A stretch of DNA of 64,000 bases from Bursaphelenchus xylophilus (lineage: Eukaryota; Nematoda; Chromadorea; Rhabditida; Aphelenchoididae), in assembly GCA_904066235.2 (NCBI GenBank), contig CAJFCV020000003.1, positions 8,184,001 to 8,248,000 of the forward strand. The letters are read 5' to 3'. The position numbers and the translations under genes are program-made. Below, piece by piece: positions 54,501 through 64,000 of this stretch. Position 1 is the first letter of the stretch. The number at the start of each line of letters is the position of its first letter. The notes beneath the pieces were generated by a model. That model ran no database searches. It had not been told where the DNA came from and saw only the letters and a list, made by a program, of their open reading frames with translations.

Positions 54501-57313
54501 GCACTCTGTTTAACGAAATCAACCGTATCACTGAAAAAACGCCATGTACAACGTAAGAATCGCCAATTTGAAAAAATAAACCATACAAAAGTCAACTCCA
54601 ACAACTGTAAACAAAAAATCGACTCACCCAGAAACCAACAATTTCAAAAGATCCTGCGAGAAGGCTTCGCACATATCTTTGGATCCAATATTTGAGATGC
54701 ATTGGAGGGCAAGATTAACGTGAATGGGATTTCTTGAAGAGATATCGTTCTTGATCGACTGGATAATCAGCTTGATCAGCTCGGAATTGAGGTTTATAAG
54801 GACTGATATAAACAGATATCCCTGAAAAAGGATTATATTAAACATGAGAAAAATAAGCCTCAAATATCAAAGTTATAGACAAAATCGCATCAAAAAAGTT
54901 GCCTACAATTTGTTTTTCGGTATATTTGTTTGAGCTGAGAAGATTGACCGCTTCCATGTGGCCAAAATCAATGTCATGCCCCAAAAGGAAGATGAATAAG
55001 AGCTTGCAGACATACTTCTTCTTCTGATATCCATCCAAAGTCTTGTCGCCTAAACGCAGAACAAAGCAAATGTTAAAACACGCAATGACTCACCTTTAAA
55101 CTTGGCCCTGATATTTGCCAACTCCTTGTTTATTCGTTTGAGTTCGGCTTCTTTGGATTTGCAGTTTCGGATATCGGATATGAAGACGGCCAGGCCACGC
55201 ATGCCATCACCTTTCACCGCTGGCATGTTTGCCTTTACCTGAAAATAAGAACATTCAAATTAAGATTTAAAACATCAAGTAAAATTAAATTGAAAAAAAA
55301 AATTCTTCAAGATCTCAAAATCTTTTCTCTCAAGCGATTAAAAATCAGTTTCGACTCAACAAAAAATATTTTTAGGTCGCATAGGGATATAAACGACAAA
55401 AAATAGAGCGATTTTTCCAAGGGATCAAGTGTCACATAATCCAATTTTAAAGGTGATGGAGCCAATTCATAACAAAAATAAGGTCTCTAAACTACTAAAA
55501 TCTCATTTTCCATCCTTTTCAAATTAATTTACCGAACGGACCCACAACATCAGCATAAAAGGGCACTTATTAATGGCAAGAGTAATATAAACCTGTTCCC
55601 CAAAATGCCAAACTCGTCAAACTAACCCTAATCTAACTCAAAACAAAGCAAATCCCCTCTACGTTCGATCATAAACACCTCCGTTCATATAAAAGCGAAC
55701 CATTGAGCGCCCGAGGTCATCCAAGTTATTTCCAATACTTTAACCGTACATAAAAGGAGTAAAAACGAAAAAATCCGATATTTTGCCAAGAGAAAAAGCC
55801 CCGCAAACGCCTAGGGCATGCAATGGGCCCAGAAAAGCGGCGGGAATTGGGGCCGCGTCCAGAAAAAACTTTGCCTAATAAGTCCCGTCCTAACTTCAGA
55901 TTGAAAAAAAGAGCTGAATTGAGAGAATGACCGGACCGATTTTTCGTCTCCGTCTTTCTTTTTTCTGCTGGCAGCGACCCACTCAACCCAGTGTCAAGTC
56001 TACTTGGAGCTCGGGGAGAGAGTGGCGAAAGGTCATTCCGTTATTATTATACTTATCAATCAGAGCTGCCAGTGATTGTAAATTGGTGCGTGGGAGCGAA
56101 TACCTCTTGTTTTTGACATTTTCATAGCTATTTTAGCTAATAAGATTGGATACTCTTCAGTTTGCAACAAAAAATACTAACTTGGGCAGTTCGTACATAA
56201 ACTTAGGTCAACAAAAGTCGTAAAATTAATTGTTGCTAGATATTACGTTAGCCAAAAACAATTAAAAATTGATAAGAAAATCTTGCAACTTCCACATGTT
56301 TCAAAACACTTATTTCCTCTCAAACTTTCCAATTTCATGGTTTTTGAGATTACTCAGCACCTAAACTCAAAAAAACCAATATAAAATACTTACCGTCTGC
56401 ATTTTGGGGTCGGTCAGCAGATCAGAGGATTGGAATTTCTGAAACAAAACAAAATCAGTGACCCTAAAACCAATTTGAATAGCTCAAAAAAGAAACGGAG
56501 CATTTTAATCCCCCGGAAAACAAGTGGCGTTACGCAACTTTGTCTAATTACAGCCCGTGATTTACATTACGCTGGGAAGCCGAGAGTTAGGCGGCGTGTT
56601 TTCCTTCCGGGGATTCTCGTGGGGGCTGGGGACGTTTGGGGGGATGGGCCCAAAAGGAATCAATGGCATTCCCCCAGAAAAAACCCGTTTCTAAAACAAA
56701 TACATCTCCAGAAATTCGTGGGACAAACGGCCTTCAAAAATAAATGGCTAATCCTGCTTGCAGTGGGAACAGGCGAGGAATAACTCGCTTAATTGTTCTC
56801 CCCCGGCTACTCGGCATGTTGTTTCAGGTAGTCGGACCACCAAAAAAAGCGTACTGCCTTATCTTTCTTATTGTGACGACACTCGTAAACATCGTCAAAT
56901 AAGAAAACTACCTCACATTCCACGTCAAGGTACAAAAATAGCCCCCGTCTTTGATGGAGAATCCCCTTGCCGCCACTTCAAACATCACCATGCCATTTCC
57001 AGCCTTCTGACCCGTAAAAACCGCCTTTCCGGACACATTAAACCTCAAACTTCCTTCCTAAACTGACTCAACATATTCCCAATTGAGCTCTTACCTTTCC
57101 CTTGTCCGATAGGAACGTATTCTTCAAGCTGCTAAACCGCTTCTTTTCCTTGTTCAATGCAAAAGTCAGAGTCTGAACGTCGGCCCCTTGCTCGTGAGTT
57201 GAACGGGGACTGGTACTGTCGTTGAGGGTCGAATCTAGATTGAGATTGGTCGGAACGGGCGAGAATTTCTGGACTTCGAGGATATCAGGCTGTCTTTGAG
57301 GGGCCTGGTACAT
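51583..57313 (-). CDS. apa-2: AP-2 adaptor complex subunit alpha (alpha-adaptin)
   Basis: The standard protein starts at ATG 55226 and uses minus-strand exons 55226-55094, 55049-54907, 54821-54628, 54530-54401, 54361-53928, 53841-53478, 53329-52940, 52889-52597, 52525-52223, 52089-51891 and 51798-51583, giving 932 residues. The N-terminal trunk matches family sequence nearly word for word ([75 protein letters not shown]). A hinge and the appendage domain follow ([31 protein letters not shown]). Role: cargo and accessory-protein binding in clathrin-mediated endocytosis at the plasma membrane. Two upstream exons (57313-57095 and 56438-56394) plus 55238-55227 are all in phase and would add 92 residues, making a 1024-residue isoform; the outer one follows a CCTTTCAG acceptor directly before its ATG. 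Confidence 0.92.
51880..51913. repeat. Source copy of the 34-bp duplication
   Basis: Spans the end of AP-2 alpha exon 10 and its splice donor (minus strand, AAAAG then GTATGA). The identical sequence is at 49828-49861. Confidence 0.9.
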
Positions 57314-57482
57314 CTGAAAGGATTGATAATATAAAATAATGCCCAAAATTTGTAGAAAAAACCGAGTAATAACTACGCCAGACAAGTTTACGATAAAATA
57401 GACCATAAATTATACAATTTTAGGTCGAAAGCGCAGAAAACGACGGGTCACGAGGAAACCTGGCCGGAAAATAGTCAAAAAG

Positions 57483-59075
57483 ATGGTGAAAGTTCAACAA
57501 AATCCTGAAGAAAAACCTAAAAAGAAAAGAAAGAAGAAAAAGAAGACGAAGACCATGGATGAGATGATAGGGAAGTTGGCGGCCTCAAAGATCGCTAAAA
57601 TACGAATTAGAAGGCATCGAAAGCACAGAAAATCCCACAGGAATATCTCGGGATTGAGCAAACTATTGTTGAGGGCCAGATTGCGCGAGAAGATGCTGCA
57701 GAACATCAAAAACGACAACAAACTGACTGCACAGTACCGGCAGATTATCCGTCAACGAAAAACTGAGTCGATTCGGTAAAATTTTTGCATCTTCCAGAAA
57801 TTTTGTCATGATGGCCGATTTTATAGAAAGTTGACGGATTTCTGGAATTTGTGGAGGGGGATTACGGTAAAAAAAGTTCATTTGGTATTTCAGACAAAAC
57901 CTTCAACTGCTGATCCCTTTAACACGAGATTTATCGGATGTAAAACACAGAATCGTCAGTAAAACAAGGAATGATATTAATGTAGAGGTGCAGAACACGG
58001 TCAACCTCATTGATGACGTAAGGAGTTAAATTATTAAGCAATAGTCGACAATTTGCATCACTGTTAATGTTATCCATTTATTTTGATGGCTTATGACATT
58101 ATTTTAGGTTTATGACAGTGTAAATCGCATAAATGTGAGTATGAAAAACAGCGACTTGGACATGTTGAAACCAGCTGAAGATGGGCAAACTGCCAAGGAA
58201 TGGATTGCAAAGCTATTTTTACTGTTCAAATCGTTTGATTTCAAAGAATTGGGGGATAAAACAAAGTTTTTACCCGAACTCGAAGATGCCATGGAGAATC
58301 GAAAAAAAGATGACGCCAAGCTGGAAGAGATCAAGACGGAAGAACAAAGACTTTTGGGACAAAAGAAGTCACTGTTGATGGAAATTGAGGACGTAAGAGA
58401 TAAATGAATTACTCCAGATAAGATAATCCTGTCATGGATAATATAATTATTTGCCCCGGAAAGGTGTGAAATATAATTAAAAAGTAATTTCAGAACGAGA
58501 TCCGAATGATTGCCAAGGAGCAGATACTGAAGGAGCGGATGGCGGACCAGAAAAAGCTAATTTCCGGCTTAAAGCGCCAGATCCATGACGTCCAGAGGCG
58601 GCTGGGATATCTGCCGAGCGGGTTTACGTCGCTAATGCCTACGCCTCTGCTCACACCAGCTCGGAGTCGTTCGTCCAGTCTCAGAAGGCGATCTTCTCGG
58701 ATCTCCGTCCAATCGGGGCAATCAGAGCAAAAGACGGGCAGATCAAGAAGTCATTCCAATGTTCTCCAATCAAATGCGGCAAGCAGAAGACAGTCTACAG
58801 TACCCCAAAAACGTGGATCAGTGATTTCTTCAAGGCAAGGGAAAGGTCACACAAATCAGTCTAGGAGATCGTCCAAACAGATCATTAAAGACGTGAACGA
58901 TCCAAAGAATGATGACGAAATTATTGGTGATATTGATGTAACTCGTGATGATCAAGAACGTCCGACCGATGATACAACATCCGTGGAGGTTGTGGAGGCC
59001 CCACCAAAGAGCAAGGAGTCATCGAGGAGATCATCTCATAGTTCAGTACCTGAGAACGACAAGACAGCCGCTTAA
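57483..59075 (+). CDS. Unrecognised basic, coiled-coil, Ser/Arg-rich protein
   Basis: Exons 57483-57775, 57894-58017, 58108-58392 and 58494-59075 encode 427 residues. An in-frame TAG just upstream and a TTTTAG acceptor at 57423 support this start. The first ~100 residues are very basic (KPKKKRKKKKKTK, IRIRRHRKHRKSHR), like a nuclear or nucleolar signal. Residues ~100-260 are helical and charged, with probable coiled coil (KLEEIKTEEQRLLGQKKSL, KERMADQKKLISGLKRQ). The C-terminal ~160 residues are Ser/Arg-rich with possible phosphorylation sites (RSRSSSLRRRSSRIS), ending acidic. No family recognised. It is divergent from the AP-2 alpha long-isoform start (about 170 bases apart), so the two may share a promoter. 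Confidence 0.7.
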
Positions 59076-59459
59076 TTATATTACCCATGACATTAGCAAA
59101 ACTCATTTTAATTTTCAGACTATAAAAATCCCATAGATTCCGGATACGGCAATAAACCCGCAAATTTATTTACTGAATATTTATTTTTTGACGCAAGGCC
59201 AACCAATATAAATCTTTCATAAGCGCTTCTTCAGTTATAATATTACCCTTTATCACAGGCGACTAACACACAACAAATTATATTGAAAACAATAATAAAT
59301 TATGTTTAGAGCAAGATAACCTCTTTTTCAACCTTCTAGGGAATTTACCCGGCTCAAAAAGGGACTCCAGAAGTCACCGTGCTCCAAAATTTCAGTAGTT
59401 AAATGTCCATTCAAAAGCAGACCGTGAAATCCACCAGTATATACCGGTTCCAGAAAATT

Positions 59460-60869
59460 CTAATGGTGACGAACGTGGTCATGAGAGTGCCCATGTGCCC
59501 CATGGTCGTGAGAATGGCCATGTTCATGGCCATGATCATGATGTTCAACTGGAGTTGAGTGATGATAACCTTGAATTGGGACAGGTGGAGGGCCTACAGC
59601 TGCATGAAGGGTGTTCCAGGAGGTCGTTACGTCTTTTAGAACCTCAAAATAGAGACTGGTAAGAAAAAGGTATAAATTTTAAATAATTATCCATTTATGG
59701 TTGACATCAAAATTGTCGAAAATTAAGTTTTCTACCGAAATCCTCAAAAATAAATTTTTACCCACCTGCACAGTAAGAGTATTGACCAAGCCACTCAGTT
59801 TCTCCGTCACTGACGCTAACACCAGCTGTTCATTGGCATCTTTTCTTATCCGAACATCAACCGAACCAGCGATTTGGCTAAAGTCTATCTGCCAAAAATG
59901 AGTTTCTCTCAGCTCCAACACTCCTTCAATGGTCTGAGCCTCCGCCAAACATCGATCAATCTGATTTCGGACATGAGCTGGGACTGTTTGAAGAAGAATA
60001 AGACCAGTATAAGTTGATAACGGCATCATAGTGGAGAAGGCTGCTAAGGCGAGAAAAACAGCGCATATAGCATCAATCCACTCATAAGACTCAACGAGGT
60101 TGACTGTGAGGAAACACGATACTGTAGATAAGGAGGCCAGCAAGGTTAAGGCGTTGATTCTTGGAAGAAGAATTCGGGAGAGTCCTGGGATAACACTGCA
60201 AATGGCGTGGGAAAGATCAGCGGCGTGCTCCTGAAAACGCAAACTTAGATTGACAACTTCTTTAAGGTCCTCAGTGCCTAAGCAAGCGATTTAATTATAC
60301 CTAAAAAACCACATATCATGTAAAACTGAACCCACTTGAACAATAGATGAAGAAGCTGCGGCCAAAACATGATTAAAAGGATTATGAGGGATCGCATAGG
60401 CAGCCAATACTAATGAGAGAGACACTGCTATCGCTGAGAGAATGAACAGCGATGTGTTTGATTCATGTGCACCATGATGATGTCCTAAATCTAATATCGA
60501 TTCCAAACTCTCTTTCAACAAGAAAACTGAAGACAGTTGGACCAAAGCGGTGGAACTAAATACAGCGAGGACTGGAACTCGGGCAAATCCATATGTATAC
60601 CTAGAAAATCAGCGATACAGTTGTTGATATCAAGTGTAACATCCTAAAATCTTTAAAGAAAAACTGCAAACAACTTACTTTCCACCTTTTCCCTTCCTCT
60701 TGGCTAGACTATCCCCGTATGTAGCAACAACAAGAACTGCGGTTGAAAACGCGCTCAGCCAGGCACATTCCGTCAGTACCAACGAGCCGGATGTGGTGAC
60801 TGCGTAAACCAGGAACAGAGTTGATACTGCACAGACTCCAGCCGATCCCTTGGCCGCATTTGAGGACAT
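59460..60869 (-). CDS. ZnT6/SLC30A6-like cation diffusion facilitator
   Basis: Minus-strand exons 60869-60679, 60600-60336, 60230-59766 and 59642-59460 encode 367 residues. Multiple membrane segments and blocks typical of ZnT6 are present: YGFARVPVLAVFSSTALVQL, EHAADLSHAICSVIPGLSRI, QIAGSVDVRIRKDANEQLVL and LSGLVNTLTVQ. As I recall, human ZnT6 lacks a complete transport site and works as a partner of ZnT5 in loading zinc into secretory-pathway enzymes. Here the second membrane helix also lacks the usual HxxxD, while HAADLSH is kept later. The C-terminus differs: about 30 residues almost all His, Asp and Gly (EHHDHGHEHGHSHDH). The last intron must end in GAG (59645-59643); the nearby CAG would stop after three codons. 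Confidence 0.85.
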
Positions 60870-61308
60870 CCTGGGGATTGTTGATCAACAATACAAAATC
60901 CGCAAATAAAAATAAATTTTCGGCGAACGTGGAGGTGGGCGGAATGCAACTATTGATTTATTCAGAAACTTTTCAAATTTCAAAATAAGCGATATTTTAT
61001 ACGATGTCCCTGTGGTAAGTTGGAAAATTTATAAACCGAAGTCTGGATTATAGATGAATTCAACCAGTAGTAACATGTTTTTAAAATTGAATAAATTTTT
61101 ATTGCACCGGTCTCGAATCGATTTAATATCCCGATAAAACTTAGGGATCGTCGTATGAGTCAAGCCAATAACGCTTCTCAACTTGCAATAAAAGGTAGCC
61201 TTTTATCTGGATCTTCTCATGCAAATACATAATAATAATAAATGTAATAAAAATTGAAATCAAGAGAAGATGGAACGTTTTCTCTCTACATTTCAAATAG
61301 GCTGCACA
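60870..61308. other. Divergent intergenic region
   Basis: About 440 bases between the ZnT6-like start (minus) and the pepsin-like start (plus). It presumably holds both promoters; no specific site recognised. Confidence 0.5.
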
Positions 61309-62697
61309 ATGCATCTGTATCTGTTATTTGTTGTAGTTGCAATCGCAAATTCTCACAGAATACCGGCTCAATACTTCTCAGGTATAAAAACACCCGTGCA
61401 ACGAATGAAATTACAGATACCGGAACAGTCTCAATTCGAGTTGGTGCTCAGCAAGAGACTTTCAATCTAGACTTGACAACTCTACTCGACAAAACAATCG
61501 TTTTTAGCAAGGAATGTCTGACTACACAATGTCTAAATTTCAGGGACATTCTTCATGTTTATGACGATTCGTATGTAACATTAATTACAATTTAGGCTTC
61601 TTCAGAAATGATCAACATAACAATACTTCGACCTTTCTGCCAGGTCTTAATTGCGAGAATTTAAATTCGGTTCCAATTGCTGTAAGTGCGCTCAAAGAAC
61701 ACAAGAAATTTTTGATTTGTCAAAATTTATGACACTTTTTGCAGGTTGGTTCGCTCAAATTCACCGCCGACTTTTCCACCTTTCATCCCAACGGAGATCT
61801 GTTGGACACCAGCGATTTAGAAGAAAAAAGTTTCAAACATTTTGAAGGGTATCTTCCTCTGCGTTTTGGACGTGATCATTTATTTGATACGGCTTTTGAA
61901 CATGTTCCATTGGAGCCTAGAACAGTCACATTTGTTCCAGCAATATCTGGGGTAAGCTGCGGGATTCGACAGCTTTAATACAACGACGTCTTCGGCTTTG
62001 TTTTTTTTCACCAACGCTTGACGCATTGCCTTGAACTTAATTTAGTCATCATTTTCCTAATTTTTCAGTCACTTGAATCAGGCATGTACATAGGAGACTA
62101 CCCTCCAAACCTATGCGAGCCATTCGGCGAGATGGTCCAAACGAGAAAGGCCCATGGAACTGACAGTTTATTGCTAATGAACCATTCACGGTAAACAACA
62201 AATTCTTGTGGAAAAACATAAAAGTTTAGTGTCACTTTTGGAGCCAACACGTATGATTGGAACGTTTTCATTGCCGCAGGGCCAAAGTTTGTATTTAATC
62301 AAAACCCCGCGACCAAATTCTTTGGTCGATTAGTTGCAGAGAAACGGATTTCGGAGAAAGATTTCCAGGCCCTTCCCCCGAATATTACGGTACCTTTACC
62401 CGGTATTGGACATGTTGTAATTTTGAGAGAAAGCTTTTACGCGAAGGATGGTGGCTTTTACTACCCACTTTACATTATTGGAGTATGTTTAGTCGTGTAG
62501 ATTATGCTCGATCATTTTGGCAATCTACATTGCTATTTTAGGGATGGGCCGGCGATTTTGGATTGAACCAAGCGACTATCAAGGATAAGTGCTTTAGATT
62601 GGACAAAACAAGCGGAGAATGGACTTGGGGATTCTCCCATAGAACCATTAAACCTGAAATTGGAATAACAAGGGCGTTCAATTGGTCTGTACAATAA
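61309..62697 (+). CDS. Secreted pepsin-like (A1) protein lacking catalytic motifs, copy 1
   Basis: Exons 61309-61381, 61417-61570, 61606-61681, 61745-61951, 62069-62190, 62230-62482 and 62542-62697 encode 346 residues; intron 1 is 35 bases. An in-frame ATG exists at 61270, but the one at 61309 gives a clean signal peptide (MHLYLLFVVVAIANS). Resemblance to pepsins: GTVSIRVGAQQETF before the first active site, paired Cys (KECLTTQC), GYLPLRFG and FEHVPLEPRTVTF in the N-lobe, SGMYIGDYPPNLC like the GG.L..GG.D turn, FGANTYDW near the second site. Where pepsins have DTG, this protein has LTT, and the second DTG position reads AGP. It is therefore predicted to be inactive. Assignment is by motif order only, so moderately sure. 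A related copy follows. Confidence 0.65.
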
Positions 62698-62897
62698 TGA
62701 AAGATGTTTATGATTTGAATTTGCCATGCCTTATAATTAATCAGTTTTATTAATTAGTCGTGATATAAAAGTTTAAAATGCTTTACGTTATGAAGATTTA
62801 AATAAATGGCTGTTTGTCATCCCGCTTCCATATTAGACCAATAAAATGTAATAAAAATTCAAATAAGCACATAGGGAGGATCATTCTCCTTTCTTTA

Positions 62898-64000
62898 ATG
62901 GATTTAAAGATGATTTTTCAGCTGTGTCTAATATTCATATTGCTGCAATCGAAAGCAAAATGTGTAATCTACGCACCGGCACAGTACTACCCGGGTGAGA
63001 AGACGCTGGAATAGTCTGAAAGGAGCCTGGTTTTAGAGCATGGAGTAATTACTTTATATATCGGTAACCCAGCAAAAACCTTTAATGTGGAAATGACAAT
63101 TTTCGAAGCGAGTTTTCTAACAGTAACAATGTTCTCGTCTCAGTGTTTGCTCGAGAAATGCTTGACTTTCAGGACCATTGTAAATGGGCTGGATGATCGG
63201 TGAGCTAAAGAGTTGTAAAGGCCGACATCTCCAACATCTTTTATTCTTCCTTATTTCAGAAGGGCCGAAAAAATTATCGATGTGAACCTTGCGCCCGGTC
63301 TCGTGTTGCGATATTTCAAGGAAAAATCCTTTCTTTTCAAGGTGAGTGCAATTAGCGCTGCAAATGCTGTTTAGGTTGGAAATTACAGCTTTAACGGTTC
63401 GCTGGCAACTGTTCGTAAAACCCCTGACAGCGACGCAGAAACAGATACTCTGGAGTCCAGGACCTTCAACAATTATGATGGATACCTGCCTATGATCTTC
63501 CGTGGCAATGAGCCCAATTTTTTTAATGAGGCCATTGTGGGGGTGGCTGAAAAGATGATTACATTTGTTCCGACTAGTCCTTCGGTAGGTTTGGAAAGCA
63601 TTTTGGCGAAATAATGATAGGTATTTCGTTCCACAAACACCTTTCATATACCAGCTCTGCCTGCAGCGTAAAAGTTAAAACTTTTAAAGATTGATAAGTG
63701 CCCAAAGCAGGTCATGCTCACAAAATAAAAAAAAATATCATAGAGCGCTTCTTCAATTATATACAAAAATCATAGTTTTTCTCTTAAAGCCTTGTTTTAT
63801 TGTACAGCAAGGATCGTATTTCAGTCTCACCACGCTGGGATGTATATTGGAGCGGTTCCTGAGAATCTCTGCAACTTCCAAAACACCACTTTAGTTCCGA
63901 TTGGGCTCATTTCCACTGCTGCCCAAGTAGACCGAGCCCTTATGGCCAACGTAAAGTAAGCAAAATTATGATTATTTTTTCAAATTTACACTAAAAATTT
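62898..64000 (+). CDS. Secreted pepsin-like protein lacking catalytic motif, copy 2 (truncated by window end)
   Basis: Exons 62898-62994, 63037-63199, 63260-63341, 63375-63584 and 63825-63955 give 227 residues, continuing beyond the window. Signal peptide: MIFQLCLIFILLQSKAKC. The layout, exon phases and sequence parallel copy 1: APAQYYPG against PAQYFSG, HGVITLYIGNPAKTFNVEM against TGTVSIRVGAQQETFNLDL, DGYLPMIFRGNEPNFFNEAI, and HHAGMYIGAVPENLCNF. The first DTG position reads MTI, so this copy too lacks the catalytic Asp triad. The genes lie 200 bases apart in the same direction, a tandem duplication that has since diverged considerably. Confidence 0.62.

Noticed and set aside
63117..63647. 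176-codon minus-strand frame
   Set aside because: Antisense to the second pepsin-like gene, whose exons and splice sites agree with its paralogue.

Overview
This window is nuclear DNA of a nematode, judged from content and not assigned to a genus. The evidence is a set of multi-exon genes with very short introns (many of 35-60 bases), TTTTCAG/TTTTAG 3' splice sites, acceptors placed directly before start codons as expected for trans-splicing, A+T-rich intergenic DNA, and best matches from memory to Caenorhabditis-type proteins. All gene models were joined by hand: exon phases agree and each complete model has a length divisible by three, except the 3' end of the GRK gene.

Layout. 1-1475: 3' part of an ELMO/CED-12 gene. 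3196-3467: small secreted peptide with acidic Ser-Gly motifs. 5791-8364: PLD3/4-type protein. 8818-9090: small membrane protein. 9389-12535 (minus): alpha/epsilon-sarcoglycan. 12.5-22.3 kb: gene-poor, holding a ~950-bp foldback element. 22488-26783: G-protein-coupled receptor kinase of the GRK4/5/6 class. 27.08-28.67 kb: three DNA transposon remnants, one nested in another. 28783-29202: small membrane protein. 29329-30139 (minus): Mediator MED18. 30334-34290: compact same-strand run of mitochondrial ribosomal protein L16, PGAP2 and LYAR, a likely operon. 38520-51134: complete UNC-79 gene (25 exons, ~2113 residues), with a decayed mariner in one intron. 51583-57313 (minus): AP-2 alpha adaptin with a possible long N-terminal isoform. 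57483-59075: unrecognised basic, Ser/Arg-rich protein. 59460-60869 (minus): ZnT6-type cation diffusion facilitator. 61309-64000: tandem pair of pepsin-like secreted proteins that lack the catalytic Asp motifs; the second runs off the window.

The genes are mostly unrelated housekeeping and neuromuscular functions, with no obvious single pathway. UNC-79 (NALCN channel complex), the sarcoglycan and the GRK act at excitable-cell membranes, and AP-2 alpha in endocytosis.

The most unusual signals are: introns whose 3' ends are AAG or GAG rather than YAG, needed in four genes to keep frame and homology; a GC-rich, phase-compatible alternative last exon inside unc-79; an exact 34-bp copy of an AP-2 alpha exon/donor junction in an unc-79 intron; palindromic and nested transposons with clear target-site duplications; and the tandem pepsin-like pseudoenzymes.
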